Source of the DNA: CAINVV01 sp036508555
GTDB lineage: Bacteria; Bacteroidota; Bacteroidia; Bacteroidales; Prolixibacteraceae
Assembly (NCBI GenBank): GCA_036508555.1
Contig: DATCHD010000090.1
Span: forward strand, 1 to 47,876
DNA: 47,876 bases
Direction: 5' to 3'
Under the pieces are notes generated by a model. The model searched no databases and was not told the DNA's origin. It worked only from the letters and a program-made list of their open reading frames with translations. Each line of letters starts with the position of its first letter. Within the stretch, counting starts at the first letter, position 1. A program made the position numbers and the translations under genes. Positions 15,512 through 23,798 of the stretch are shown piece by piece.

Positions 15512-16327
15512 ATGATTCGGAAAGTAAGTACATATTTAATTTTTGGCGTATTGCTAATCGCCTCATCTTGTGGTGAATATCAAAAAATAGTCAAGAGCAC
15601 TGACTATGAATACAAGCTTAAAAAAGCGCGTGAATATTATGACAAGAAGGATTTTACCAAGTCGTCGCAGCTTTATTCAGAGCTGATTAACATTTTCAGA
15701 GGTACCAACCGCTCTGATCAGGTTTATTATTACCTGGCAAAAAGTAATTTTGGTCAGAAGGATTATTTGATGGCTGGTCATTATTTTCGTCAGCTTATCA
15801 AGGAGTATCCGCGCAGTCTTTTTGCTGAGGAATCGCAGTTTTTGGTTGCTCAGTGCTACTATCTTGATTCTCCAACTCCGAAGCTCGACCAGAAAACCAC
15901 TCAGGATGCGATAGACGCTTTCCAGCTTTTTATCAATATTTTCCCATCGAGCAGTAAAGTGGCTGAAGCCAATAAGTTAATTGATGAGTTGCGGGAGAAG
16001 CTGGTCCTGAAATCCTATTTAAACGGAAGGTTGTATTATGACCTTGGTGATTACAGGGCAGCAGTTATTTCCCTGACCAACTGCCTGAAAGAATTTCCCG
16101 ATTCAAAATACCGTGAAGAATTGATGTTCTACCTTTTGAAATCTAAATATCTCCTGGGTGAAAATAGCATCGAGGAGAAGAAACGGGAGCGTTTGAATTC
16201 AGAATTAGATGAGTACTACACTTTTGTGGATGAATTTCCCAATAGTAAATTCAGGAAGGAAGCAGACAGATTCTTTGCCAACACAAAGAAGATGATGAAT
16301 TTGAAAGATGAAGACCTTAAGAAATAG
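15512..16327 (+). CDS. bamD: Outer membrane assembly lipoprotein BamD
   Basis: A 271-residue lipoprotein of the BAM complex, which inserts beta-barrels into the outer membrane. It has a lipoprotein signal peptide with the lipobox LIASSC (MIRKVSTYLIFGVLLIASS before the Cys), followed by five TPR-like helical pairs. These contain YYDKKDFTKSSQLYSELI, GHYFRQLIKEYPRS and AIDAFQLFINIFPSS, and end FVDEFPNSKFRKEADRFF. ATG 15512 is chosen because it begins the signal peptide. The longer upstream frame reads through the promoter. Downstream rpoZ and coaBC follow at close spacing, the usual Bacteroidota order. Confidence 0.95.
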   Translation: MIRKVSTYLIFGVLLIASSCGEYQKIVKSTDYEYKLKKAREYYDKKDFTKSSQLYSELINIFRGTNRSDQVYYYLAKSNFGQKDYLMAGHYFRQLIKEYPRSLFAEESQFLVAQCYYLDSPTPKLDQKTTQDAIDAFQLFINIFPSSSKVAEANKLIDELREKLVLKSYLNGRLYYDLGDYRAAVISLTNCLKEFPDSKYREELMFYLLKSKYLLGENSIEEKKRERLNSELDEYYTFVDEFPNSKFRKEADRFFANTKKMMNLKDEDLKK

Positions 16328-16336
16328 AAAATAATT

Positions 16337-16663
16337 ATGGATTACAGAAAAGTTAAAGCCGCCTCTACAACTGTGCCACGCAATTTGAATGAGTTGGATG
16401 CCACCACAGATAATATCTACGAATCATTGATGGTGATTGCCAAGCGCGCCAATCAGATCAGTGCGGAGGTGAAGGAGGAATTGAATCAGAAATTACAGGA
16501 ATTTGCCTCTTATTCCGACAACCTGGAGGAGGTCTTTGAAAACCGTGAACAGATCGAAATATCAAAATATTACGAAAGACTTTCCAAACCGGTTCTGATT
16601 GCTTATGAAGAGTTTAAAGAGGGTTTGATTTATTACCGCAATCCTGCTAAGGAGAAAAAATAA
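16337..16663 (+). CDS. rpoZ: RNA polymerase omega (Rpb6-type) subunit
   Basis: A 108-residue protein of the Bacteroidota omega/Rpb6 family, a small RNA polymerase subunit that helps beta-prime folding and holoenzyme assembly. Recognisable segments are TDNIYESLMVIAKRANQIS and the acidic helix SDNLEEVFENREQIEISKYYE, ending ARNPAKEKK-like (YYRNPAKEKK). It is 9 bases after bamD and 1 base before coaBC, so it is clearly in the same operon. Annotation pipelines often leave this protein hypothetical because it is diverged from E. coli RpoZ. Confidence 0.88.
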   Translation: MDYRKVKAASTTVPRNLNELDATTDNIYESLMVIAKRANQISAEVKEELNQKLQEFASYSDNLEEVFENREQIEISKYYERLSKPVLIAYEEFKEGLIYYRNPAKEKK

Positions 16664-16664
16664 A

Positions 16665-17225
16665 ATGCCGCTAAGGGGTAAAAAGATTGTTCTCTGTATC
16701 ACCGGAAGCATTGCTGCCTATAAAGCAGTGTACCTGTTACGTGGCCTCGTAAAGGAAGGTGCTGAGGTTCAGATTCTTATGACAGAAGCGGCCAAAGAGT
16801 TTGTTACGCCGCTTACCTTTTCCTCCCTTTCGGGGAAACCCGTATTAAGTGATTTTTTTGCCAGGGAAAGCGGGTCCTGGAACAGCCATGTAGAATTAGG
16901 CCTTTGGGCAGATCTGTTCTTAGTTGTTCCGGCAACAGCCGCAACAATCGGGAAGATGGCTAATGGTATTTGTGACAATTTGGTCATAACCTCCTATATG
17001 TCAGCCAAATGTCCCGTAATGATTGCTCCCGCTATGGATCTGGATATGTTCGCGCATGCCTCTTTGCAGTCAAACCTTCAGAAATTGAAATCTTTTGGAA
17101 ACCTGATCATAGAAGCTGTGACCGGGGAATTAGCCAGCGGATTAGCTGGAAAGGGCAGAATGGAGGAGCCGGATGTCATCCTTAAAATAGTCCGGAATTT
17201 CTTCACCGAAAAAAAAAACTCCTGA
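16665..17225 (+). CDS. coaBC: CoaC half of CoaBC (phosphopantothenoylcysteine decarboxylase), ends at frameshift
   Basis: The 186-residue flavoprotein domain that decarboxylates 4'-phosphopantothenoylcysteine in coenzyme A synthesis. It has the FMN-binding start CITGSIAAYKAV, the catalytic H75 (SGSWNSHVELG), and the PxMN-type motif as APAMDLDM with D125 where E. coli has N125. In the substrate clamp, GELASGLAGKGRM has S158 where E. coli has C158. The frame ends at TGA 17223-17225, just after a run of ten A's (17209-17218). The CoaB domain continues in the -1 frame. It is a single gene in related organisms, so this is either a slippage site or an indel. Confidence 0.9.
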   Translation: MPLRGKKIVLCITGSIAAYKAVYLLRGLVKEGAEVQILMTEAAKEFVTPLTFSSLSGKPVLSDFFARESGSWNSHVELGLWADLFLVVPATAATIGKMANGICDNLVITSYMSAKCPVMIAPAMDLDMFAHASLQSNLQKLKSFGNLIIEAVTGELASGLAGKGRMEEPDVILKIVRNFFTEKKNS

Positions 17226-17227
17226 AT

Positions 17228-17866
17228 AAAATTTATCTCATTACTGCAGGTCCTACGCATGAAAGAATTGATCCGGTCCGGTTCATCGGGAATTACTCGA
17301 CCGGTAAGATGGGCTTTGCCATTGCCGGAGAACTGGCTTCACGAGGCGCCCATCTGATTCTTGTCTGCGGTCCTGTTGATCTGCAGCTTGACCATCCATT
17401 GATTACCCGAATCAATGTTGCTACAGCAGATGAGATGTATGAAGCGTGTATCAGCAATTTTCCTTCCTGTGACGGAGCTATCTTGACTGCTGCTGTTGCC
17501 GATTATTCACCTGTGCTGGCTTCAGCAGAGAAAATAAAACGTTCTGAAGGAAATATGGTACTGGAGCTGAAACCGAATAAGGATATTGCTGCCGAATTGG
17601 GAAGATTGAAAAGAAAGGACCAGTGCTTGGTGGGCTTTGCCCTTGAGACCAACAATGAAATTGAAAATGCATCTTCAAAACTCAGAAAGAAAAATCTGGA
17701 TATGATCGTTCTCAATTCTCTGCGCGAGCAGGGAGCCGGTTTCGGTTTTGACACCAATAAAGTTTCCATCCTTACCAGGGAAGGTCAGGTTTTTGATTAT
17801 TCCTTAAAATCTAAAAAAGAAGTTGCTGTCGACATTGTAGATCGTCTGCTTGAATTATCCTGCTGA
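17228..17866 (+). CDS. coaBC: CoaB half of CoaBC (phosphopantothenate-cysteine ligase), -1 frame
   Basis: The CTP-dependent ligase domain that joins 4'-phosphopantothenate to cysteine. The frame from 17228 reads KIYLITAGPTHERIDPVRF and then IGNYSTGKMG, the conserved CoaB opening. It continues with AAVADYSPV, KIKR and ELKPNKDIAAELG, and ends at TAA-less TGA 17864-17866. The first ATG (17309) lies after the conserved opening, so independent initiation there would give a broken enzyme. No other good start exists between the poly-A run and the domain. One extra A in the run, or a -1 slip, would fuse it in frame with CoaC (E-K-K-K-L-L-N-K-I). Confidence 0.88.
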   Translation, partial: KIYLITAGPTHERIDPVRFIGNYSTGKMGFAIAGELASRGAHLILVCGPVDLQLDHPLITRINVATADEMYEACISNFPSCDGAILTAAVADYSPVLASAEKIKRSEGNMVLELKPNKDIAAELGRLKRKDQCLVGFALETNNEIENASSKLRKKNLDMIVLNSLREQGAGFGFDTNKVSILTREGQVFDYSLKSKKEVAVDIVDRLLELSC

Positions 17867-17919
17867 CCCGCTTCTCAAATTGAGCAGAATGTCGTATTTT
17901 TATAGAACATTTTGTGCTT

Positions 17920-18825
17920 ATGAGAATTTCACTGTTATTCTGCTTGTTTCTGTTCAGTGTGCTGCGGCTTTCCGCTCAGGAGTTTCAATGCAATGTGAGT
18001 GTCTCCAGCTCTAGGATTGAAGGAACTTATAAAGAGATCTTTCAAACGATGAGGAATGACATCTCCGAATTTATGAACAACAGAAAATGGACGGATCATC
18101 AATTTGCTGTAGATGAGCGGATCATTTGTACAATTTTCATCCAGGTTATGGATCAGATCGGAGCCGATGAGTTTAAAGGAAGTATCCAGGTTCAACTGAA
18201 CAGGCCGATATTTAACTCCTCTTATCAAACCCCGATCCTCAATATCAAGGACAATGATTTTGATGTCAGATATGTTGAATTTCAGCCACTTGAATACAAT
18301 GAAACCGCCAATACCAATGCACTGACCAATGTTTTGGCTTATTATGCGTACATAATTCTTGGATTTGATTACGATTCCTATTCACCGATGGGTGGTACGC
18401 CTTATTTTCAGAAGGCCAGGGATATCGTCAACAAATCACAGAACGCCCGCGAAAAGGGCTGGCGTGCCTTTGAGGGTAATTATAACAGATTCTGGTTGAT
18501 CGACAATGTAACCAACAAGGCATACAGTCCTTTCAGGGATCTGATGTACCGTTACCACAGGCTTGGACTGGATGTGATATCGGAGAAACCGGATATGGGC
18601 AGGGCAGAGATTGCCGATGCCCTCAAAAATATGCAAAAAGTTTACCGGGCCAGACCGGATACTTATATCAACAGAATCTTTTTTGATGCCAAGTCTGATG
18701 AAATTGTCAACATTTTTTCCAAAGGAAGTACCGACGAGAGAAGCCGCGTCATGACGGTTTTAACAGAATGTGATCCTGCCAATTCAGAAAAGTACGACAA
18801 GATTATGCAGGCAAAGATATTTTAA
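17920..18825 (+). CDS. DUF4835 secreted protein (possible T9SS accessory, PorD-like)
   Basis: A 301-residue protein with a signal peptide (MRISLLFCLFLFSVLRLSAQ). It contains the family segments GTYKEIFQTMRNDISEFMN, KWTDHQF, GSIQVQLNRPIFNSSYQTP, LAYYAYIILGFDYDSYSP and GGTPYFQKARDIVN. This DUF4835 family sits between coaBC and recN in most Bacteroidota. From memory, some databases name it type IX secretion protein PorD; the role is not evident from the sequence. ATG 17920 begins the signal peptide and is preferred to the in-frame GTG at 17914. The stop is 3 bases before recN. Confidence 0.87.
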   Translation: MRISLLFCLFLFSVLRLSAQEFQCNVSVSSSRIEGTYKEIFQTMRNDISEFMNNRKWTDHQFAVDERIICTIFIQVMDQIGADEFKGSIQVQLNRPIFNSSYQTPILNIKDNDFDVRYVEFQPLEYNETANTNALTNVLAYYAYIILGFDYDSYSPMGGTPYFQKARDIVNKSQNAREKGWRAFEGNYNRFWLIDNVTNKAYSPFRDLMYRYHRLGLDVISEKPDMGRAEIADALKNMQKVYRARPDTYINRIFFDAKSDEIVNIFSKGSTDERSRVMTVLTECDPANSEKYDKIMQAKIF

Positions 18826-18828
18826 TTA

Positions 18829-20481
18829 ATGCTGAAACGTTTACAGATAAGGAATTACGCACTGATCAGGGAGCTGGACGTGGACTTCACCAGCGGATTG
18901 ACTATTATAACTGGCGAAACCGGTGCCGGAAAATCCATTCTGATCGGAGCACTCTCTTTGATATTGGGTCAGAGAGCAGATTCGGCTGTCCTGAAAGATA
19001 AGGAGAGCAAGTGTATCGTGGAGGGCATTTTCGAAGTAAACGGCCTGGGTTTGCAGCCTCTCTTTGAGGAAAATGACCTGGACTACGATTCTCAGGTTAT
19101 TTTCAGAAGAGAGATCGCCCCAAATGGAAAATCCAGAGCATTTGTCAATGATACCCCTGTGAATCTCAAAACATTACAAGACATTGGCGTTCGATTGATT
19201 GATATACATTCTCAACACCAGAGTCTTGAATTGGGCAATAAATTGTTTCAGTTAATGGTCCTGGATAATTATGCCGGAAACAAATCTTTACTGGACGACT
19301 ATCAATCGAAATATAAAAAATATAAGTTACTTTTTGCAGAACTAACTGAGGCTGAAGAAAATGCTGCGCGCTTGCGAAAGGAGTTGGATTATTTCCAGTT
19401 TCAGTTTGAGCAACTTTCAAAGGCTAAATTGCAGGCTGGGGAACAGGTGAGTCTGGAGCATGAACTTTCCGTCTTAACCCATGCGGAGGAAATTAAAACA
19501 TCCCTTGTGACAGTCGCGAATCTGATTGGTGGAGAAGAAGGGAATGCCCTGATCAGGACTAAAGAGGCAGTCAATATGCTGAATAGGATTCTAAAATTTT
19601 ATCCTGAGGCAAGTGAACTGACAGAAAGAATGAACAGCATTTATCTGGAGCTGAGTGATATATCTTCAGAGGTTGAGTATTCTTCCGAAAAAATCGAGTT
19701 TGATGCCAAACGCATTGATCATTTGAATGAACGTCTGGATGCAATCTATTCTTTGCAGCAGAAACATCACGTTACAAGTGAGGAGGAATTAATTTCGTTG
19801 CGGGACGAATTTGAATACAATGTAAATACAGTATTCACCAATGATGAAAAAGTATCGGAATTAAAATCTGCCGCAGCTGCTCAGGAGCAAGTTTTGCATC
19901 AACTGGCAGATCAGATGACACGAATCAGAATGGCTTCCACGATGCAGATAGGGCAAAGGGTGGAAGAACAGTTGTTCCAGCTGGGAATGCCTAATTCTCG
20001 CTTCAAAGCTGAGGTAAAAACCGGAACAGCACTCTCATTTTATGGTAAAGACGAAGTCAGTTTTCTCTTTACCGCCAATAAAAACGGAGAGCTGAATGAG
20101 ATTTCAAAGGTTGCTTCAGGCGGAGAACTGTCCAGGCTGATGCTTTCTGTCAAAGCATTAATTTCAAAGTCAAAAGCGTTACCAACTATCCTGTTTGATG
20201 AAATTGACTCTGGCGTTTCCGGTGAAACGGCGGATAAAATGGGCAATATCCTCAAGGAGATCTCTCAAGACATGCAGGTGATCAACATTACCCATTTACC
20301 GCAGATCGCTGCTAAGGGCGATCAGCATTTCCTTGTTTATAAAGAAGATACTGACACGGAGACTATCACCAGGCTTAAGTTACTCGGTCCTGACGATCGG
20401 ATCTCCGAATTGGCGAAGATGCTGAGCGGAGAGTCTATCACCGATGCAGCACGCCTGAATGCTACGGAACTTCTCAGGTAG
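18829..20481 (+). CDS. recN: DNA repair protein RecN
   Basis: A 550-residue SMC-like ATPase acting in double-strand break repair. It has the Walker A motif GETGAGKSILIGAL near residue 30 and the N-terminal MLKRLQIRNYALIRELDVDF. A long coiled coil (about 155-370) follows, then the signature VASGGELSRLMLS and the Walker B ILFDEIDSGVSGETA. The C-terminus contains INITHLPQIAAKGDQHFLVYK. Length and ends are normal. It is the last gene of the bamD-recN run and is followed by twin palindromes before the convergent helicase gene. Confidence 0.97.
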   Translation: MLKRLQIRNYALIRELDVDFTSGLTIITGETGAGKSILIGALSLILGQRADSAVLKDKESKCIVEGIFEVNGLGLQPLFEENDLDYDSQVIFRREIAPNGKSRAFVNDTPVNLKTLQDIGVRLIDIHSQHQSLELGNKLFQLMVLDNYAGNKSLLDDYQSKYKKYKLLFAELTEAEENAARLRKELDYFQFQFEQLSKAKLQAGEQVSLEHELSVLTHAEEIKTSLVTVANLIGGEEGNALIRTKEAVNMLNRILKFYPEASELTERMNSIYLELSDISSEVEYSSEKIEFDAKRIDHLNERLDAIYSLQQKHHVTSEEELISLRDEFEYNVNTVFTNDEKVSELKSAAAAQEQVLHQLADQMTRIRMASTMQIGQRVEEQLFQLGMPNSRFKAEVKTGTALSFYGKDEVSFLFTANKNGELNEISKVASGGELSRLMLSVKALISKSKALPTILFDEIDSGVSGETADKMGNILKEISQDMQVINITHLPQIAAKGDQHFLVYKEDTDTETITRLKLLGPDDRISELAKMLSGESITDAARLNATELLR

Positions 20482-20512
20482 GGTCTCAGGGACAGGTACT
20501 TAGGGACTCGCT

Positions 20513-20593
20513 CCAGCGGATTTGCAATCCGCTGGTAATCGTTTACCAACGGATTGCAAATCCGTTGGAGCTAGGTTGGAGCTATATTGGAGC
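20513..20593. repeat. Twin near-identical palindromes plus three TTGGAGC repeats
   Basis: Two 23-bp inverted repeats lie 10 bases apart: CCAGCGGATT-TGC-AATCCGCTGG at 20513-20535 and CCAACGGATT-GCA-AATCCGTTGG at 20546-20568. TTGGAGC then occurs at 20565, 20576 and 20587 with an 11-bp period. The array fills the junction between convergent recN and rhlE. It is REP-like and could serve as a bidirectional terminator. Confidence 0.8.
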
Positions 20594-20602
20594 GAGGTAG
20601 GA

Positions 20603-21880
20603 TCAAGATCTCTGTCTGGTAAAAAGTATTTTTGGTTTTTTATTGGCAACAACCAAAGGTTTGTTCTGCACCGTTTGCATGGGTCTGGAATGACCTGAGT
20701 TTCCTCTGCCTTGCTGTTGTCTGGGAGTTTTCACCGGATTATGATCCAGCAGAGGGAACATTGGATTCTCCGTAACCGGAATTTTTCTTCCAATCAATTT
20801 TTCGATGTCCCGCAGGTATTCTTTTTCTTCTGCATCGCAAAATGAAAAGGCTGTACCTTCGGCTCCTGCACGGCCGGTTCTGCCAATTCGGTGCACATAG
20901 GTTTCCGGAATATTGGGAATTTCGTAATTGATCACATATTGAAGATCATCGACATCAATTCCGCGTGCAGCGATATCTGTGGCGACCAATATCCTGGTAG
21001 TCTGATCCTTGAAATTAGAAAGCGCCCGCTGACGGGCACTCTGTGCCTTATTACCATGAATGGCTTCTGCTGAAATATTGTGCTTCAAAAGGGTCTTTAC
21101 TACAAGATTTGCCCCATGCTTGGTGCGCGTAAAAACCAGGGCAGTTTTGATTTTCTGATCTTTAAGTATTTCAAGCAGCAGTGCACTTTTGTTGCCTTTG
21201 TCGACAAAATACAGGGATTGCTGAATGATTTCAACTACTGAAGAGTCTGGCGTAACAGAAACTTTTATAGGATTGTTCAGGATAGTTTTGGCCAGTTTTA
21301 CAATGTCGGGGGGCATGGTTGCTGAAAAAAACAGCGATTGCCGGGTTTTGGGCAGGGCCGTTAACAGTTTTTTTACATCGTGGATAAAACCCATATCCAG
21401 CATTCTATCGGCCTCATCCAGGACAAAAATCTCTACATCCCGCAAGGTGATGAATCCCTGGTTCATCAAATCCAACAGACGGCCGGGTGTGGCTACCAGA
21501 ATGTCTACCCCGTTTCGCAGGGCGTCTGTCTGTGGTTTTTGGCCGACTCCCCCGAACACAACGGTACAGGTCAAACCGGTATGTCGACCATAGGCTTTGA
21601 AACTCTCTTCAATCTGTATGGCTAACTCCCTGGTTGGGGTGACGATCAGGCTTCTGATCTTTCTTTTTCTACCCGGGATACTATTCGAACTCAGTAATTG
21701 CAGAATCGGAATGGCGAATGCCGCCGTTTTTCCGGTTCCTGTCTGCGCGCATCCAAGTAAGTCTGTACCTTGTAAAATGATCGGAATAGCTTCCGCTTGT
21801 ATCGGTGTTGGAATTGTATAACCCTCTTCTTCAACCGCTTTTAGAATGGGTTCTATGATGTTTAGTGACCGAAATAGCAT
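20603..21880 (-). CDS. rhlE: DEAD-box RNA helicase, RhlE type
   Basis: A 425-residue ATP-dependent RNA helicase with all core motifs: Q motif TPIQAEAIP, motif I AQTGTGKTAAF, Ia PTRELAIQ, Ib TPGRLLDL, II VLDEADRMLDMGF, III FSATMP, V ARGIDVDD and VI HRIGRTGRAG. A short basic, Gln-rich tail follows (from about 385: HNPVKTPRQQQGRGN). The order and tail fit the RhlE subgroup, which acts in ribosome maturation and RNA turnover. ATG 21880 is the natural start. It is convergent with recN and 57 bases downstream of cysH. Confidence 0.93.
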   Translation of the reverse strand: MLFRSLNIIEPILKAVEEEGYTIPTPIQAEAIPIILQGTDLLGCAQTGTGKTAAFAIPILQLLSSNSIPGRKRKIRSLIVTPTRELAIQIEESFKAYGRHTGLTCTVVFGGVGQKPQTDALRNGVDILVATPGRLLDLMNQGFITLRDVEIFVLDEADRMLDMGFIHDVKKLLTALPKTRQSLFFSATMPPDIVKLAKTILNNPIKVSVTPDSSVVEIIQQSLYFVDKGNKSALLLEILKDQKIKTALVFTRTKHGANLVVKTLLKHNISAEAIHGNKAQSARQRALSNFKDQTTRILVATDIAARGIDVDDLQYVINYEIPNIPETYVHRIGRTGRAGAEGTAFSFCDAEEKEYLRDIEKLIGRKIPVTENPMFPLLDHNPVKTPRQQQGRGNSGHSRPMQTVQNKPLVVANKKPKILFTRQRS

Positions 21881-21937
21881 ATTTTCAACTTAATAAATTG
21901 GCTGCAAAGGTACTTGAATTAAGTTGAAAATATTCTC

Positions 21938-22639
21938 CTACCTTTTATGCAGTCCGCACTCTTTGGTATCAGGATTTTCCCACCACCATCTACCAGCCCT
22001 GAGATCTTCTTCGGGAAGTACTGCTCTTGTACATGGCTGGCATCCAATGCTGGGATAATCTTTGTCGTGAAGCGGATTATAAGGAATCTTGTTTTCTTTG
22101 ATGTATTCCCGTACCTGTTGTTCGCTCCAGTCAATCAATGGATTAAGCTTTATTAATCCATTGGCTTCATCCCATTCGATGGGTTGCATTTCCGAACGTG
22201 TTACAGATTGGTCTCTCCTTAAACCACAAATCCAGACATCCAGTCCGGAGAAAGCCCGGCGGAGTGGTTCAAGCTTCCGGATGCGGCAGCAGGTTTTACG
22301 GTCATCAATTGAGTTGTAGAAAAGATTGATCCCCTTTGTTCGAACCATTTCTTCAACCTGATGTGCCTCAGGAAAATATACCTGCATCTGAATTTCGTAT
22401 TTTTGGTTGGTCCGGTGAATCAGATCATAAGTTTCCGGGAATAATCTGCCTGTATCCAAAGTGAAGATCTTGATATTTTTATCAACAGAACAAACCATCT
22501 GAGTAAGTACCTGATCCTCTAATCCCAAACTGCTGGAAAGGGCAATTCTGCCCTTGTATTCTTCCAGGAAAAACCGGATCATCTCAATGGCGTTTGCATG
22601 AGCAAGCTGCTGGTTGAAAGCCTCTATTTTTTCTTTCAT
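21938..22639 (-). CDS. cysH: Adenylyl-sulfate (APS) reductase CysH
   Basis: A 233-residue reductase that converts activated sulfate to sulfite with thioredoxin. It shows the PP-loop-like SSSLGLEDQVL (35-45) and LDTGRLFPETY. The Cys motif CC117-118...C200-xx-C203 (KTCCRIRK, GCQPCTRA) binds a 4Fe-4S cluster, and the catalytic C228 is in KECGLHKR at the C-terminus. The Cys pairs indicate APS rather than PAPS reduction, which fits the absence of cysC from this cluster. It is divergently transcribed from cysDN with a promoter in the shared 231-base spacer. Confidence 0.95.
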   Translation of the reverse strand: MKEKIEAFNQQLAHANAIEMIRFFLEEYKGRIALSSSLGLEDQVLTQMVCSVDKNIKIFTLDTGRLFPETYDLIHRTNQKYEIQMQVYFPEAHQVEEMVRTKGINLFYNSIDDRKTCCRIRKLEPLRRAFSGLDVWICGLRRDQSVTRSEMQPIEWDEANGLIKLNPLIDWSEQQVREYIKENKIPYNPLHDKDYPSIGCQPCTRAVLPEEDLRAGRWWWENPDTKECGLHKR

Positions 22640-22667
22640 TAAATATTTGAATCAAATTCAGTTTAGA

Positions 22668-22675
22668 CAAAAATA
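22668..22675 (-). promoter_or_regulatory. -7 box of cysH promoter
   Basis: TATTTTTG on the minus strand matches the consensus TAnnTTTG; the gene starts about 28 bases downstream at 22639. The -33 region is weak. Confidence 0.5.
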
Positions 22676-22778
22676 GACCAAATATTCAACTTTCTAACTT
22701 GTATTGAAACTGCTCATCGTAATTTGGAAATATGTTTTATACTTGCTACCTTTCCTAATCTCACCAACTCGTTAATTA

Positions 22779-22810
22779 TTGTGAATTTCTCGTCATAATG
22801 ATTATTTTTG
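22779..22810 (+). promoter_or_regulatory. Promoter of cysDN
   Basis: TTG at 22779-22781 and TATTTTTG at 22803-22810 are 21 bases apart, fitting the Bacteroidota consensus. This leaves a leader of about 55 bases before ATG 22871. No known sulfur-responsive riboswitch is recognisable in it. Confidence 0.6.
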
Positions 22811-22870
22811 TGGTTCATCCATTCAGACGGGTATACTGTTCTGAATGATCAAAAATCTGAGAGAGTTTTT

Positions 22871-23776
22871 ATGAAATTATATACCATTAATCATCTTCGG
22901 GAACTGGAGGCGGAGTCTATTTTTGTAATACGAGAGGTAGCTGCGCAATTCGAAAATCCCGTTATGCTGTTTTCCGGAGGAAAAGATTCGATTGTCATGT
23001 TTTTTCTTGCCCGTAAGGCTTTTTACCCCGCGAAAGTTCCTTTTCCGCTGATGCACATTGATACCGGTCATAATTTTGAGGAAACAATCGTCTACCGGGA
23101 TAGTCTTGCCGAGGAGACCGGCACCAAGATCATAGTCAAATATGTACAGGACTCGATTGACAAGGGTAGGGCTGTTGAAGAAAAAGGCGTAAACGCAAGT
23201 AGAAATGTTCTGCAGACCGTTACCCTGCTGGATGCCATTGAGGAGATGAAATTTGATTGTGCCATGGGAGGTGGTCGCAGGGACGAAGAAAAAGCCCGGG
23301 CGAAGGAGCGTTTCTTCTCTCACCGCGATGAATTTGGCCAGTGGGACCCAAAGAACCAGCGTCCTGAACTTTGGAACCTTTTTAACGGGAAGAAACATAT
23401 CGGAGAGCATTTCAGAGTTTTTCCAATTAGTAACTGGACTGAAATGGATGTCTGGCAATATATCCTGATGGAGAATATTCCCATGCCGAGTTTATATTTT
23501 ACCCATATGCGTGAGGTCTTTAATCGTGATGGGGTCTGGCTGGCAGCTGCACCTTTTATGCAACTTAAACCGGGCGAAAAGACTGAAGTGAGACGGGTGC
23601 GCTGCAGAACTATCGGGGATATTACCTGCACAGGTGTTACCCTATCAGAAGCAAACAGCCTTGAAGAGATTATTTTGGAAGTAGCGGCCAGCCGTGTCAC
23701 AGAGCGTGGTGGCAGAGCGGATGACAAGCGCTCAGAAGCGGCCATGGAAGACCGTAAGAAAGAAGGGTATTTTTAA
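22871..23776 (+). CDS. cysD: Sulfate adenylyltransferase subunit 2 CysD
   Basis: A 301-residue catalytic subunit of ATP sulfurylase, forming APS from ATP and sulfate. It shows the PP-loop MLFSGGKDSIVM, the segment LMHIDTGHNFEE, the RRDEEKARAKER region and GQWDPKNQRPELW, all typical of CysD. The ATG at 22871 (MKLYTINHLRELEAESI) matches the family start; the frame is open 63 bases further upstream but into the leader. cysN follows after 22 bases and supplies the GTPase that drives the reaction. Confidence 0.97.
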   Translation: MKLYTINHLRELEAESIFVIREVAAQFENPVMLFSGGKDSIVMFFLARKAFYPAKVPFPLMHIDTGHNFEETIVYRDSLAEETGTKIIVKYVQDSIDKGRAVEEKGVNASRNVLQTVTLLDAIEEMKFDCAMGGGRRDEEKARAKERFFSHRDEFGQWDPKNQRPELWNLFNGKKHIGEHFRVFPISNWTEMDVWQYILMENIPMPSLYFTHMREVFNRDGVWLAAAPFMQLKPGEKTEVRRVRCRTIGDITCTGVTLSEANSLEEIILEVAASRVTERGGRADDKRSEAAMEDRKKEGYF

Positions 23777-23798
23777 CAGAAAACAGAAAAAATTGATA

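Noticed and set aside
17309..17866. CoaB as an independent gene starting at ATG 17309
   Set aside because: That start would remove the conserved AGPTHERIDPVRF region needed for activity; the in-frame coding signal clearly begins at the poly-A run.
20565..20593. TTGGAGC repeats as a CRISPR or iteron origin
   Set aside because: Only three 7-bp copies, next to palindromes at a convergent gene junction, with no replication gene nearby.
22811..22870. Possible sulfur or SAM riboswitch in the cysD leader
   Set aside because: The leader is about 55 bases, too short for known SAM classes, and I see no conserved stem or terminator in it.
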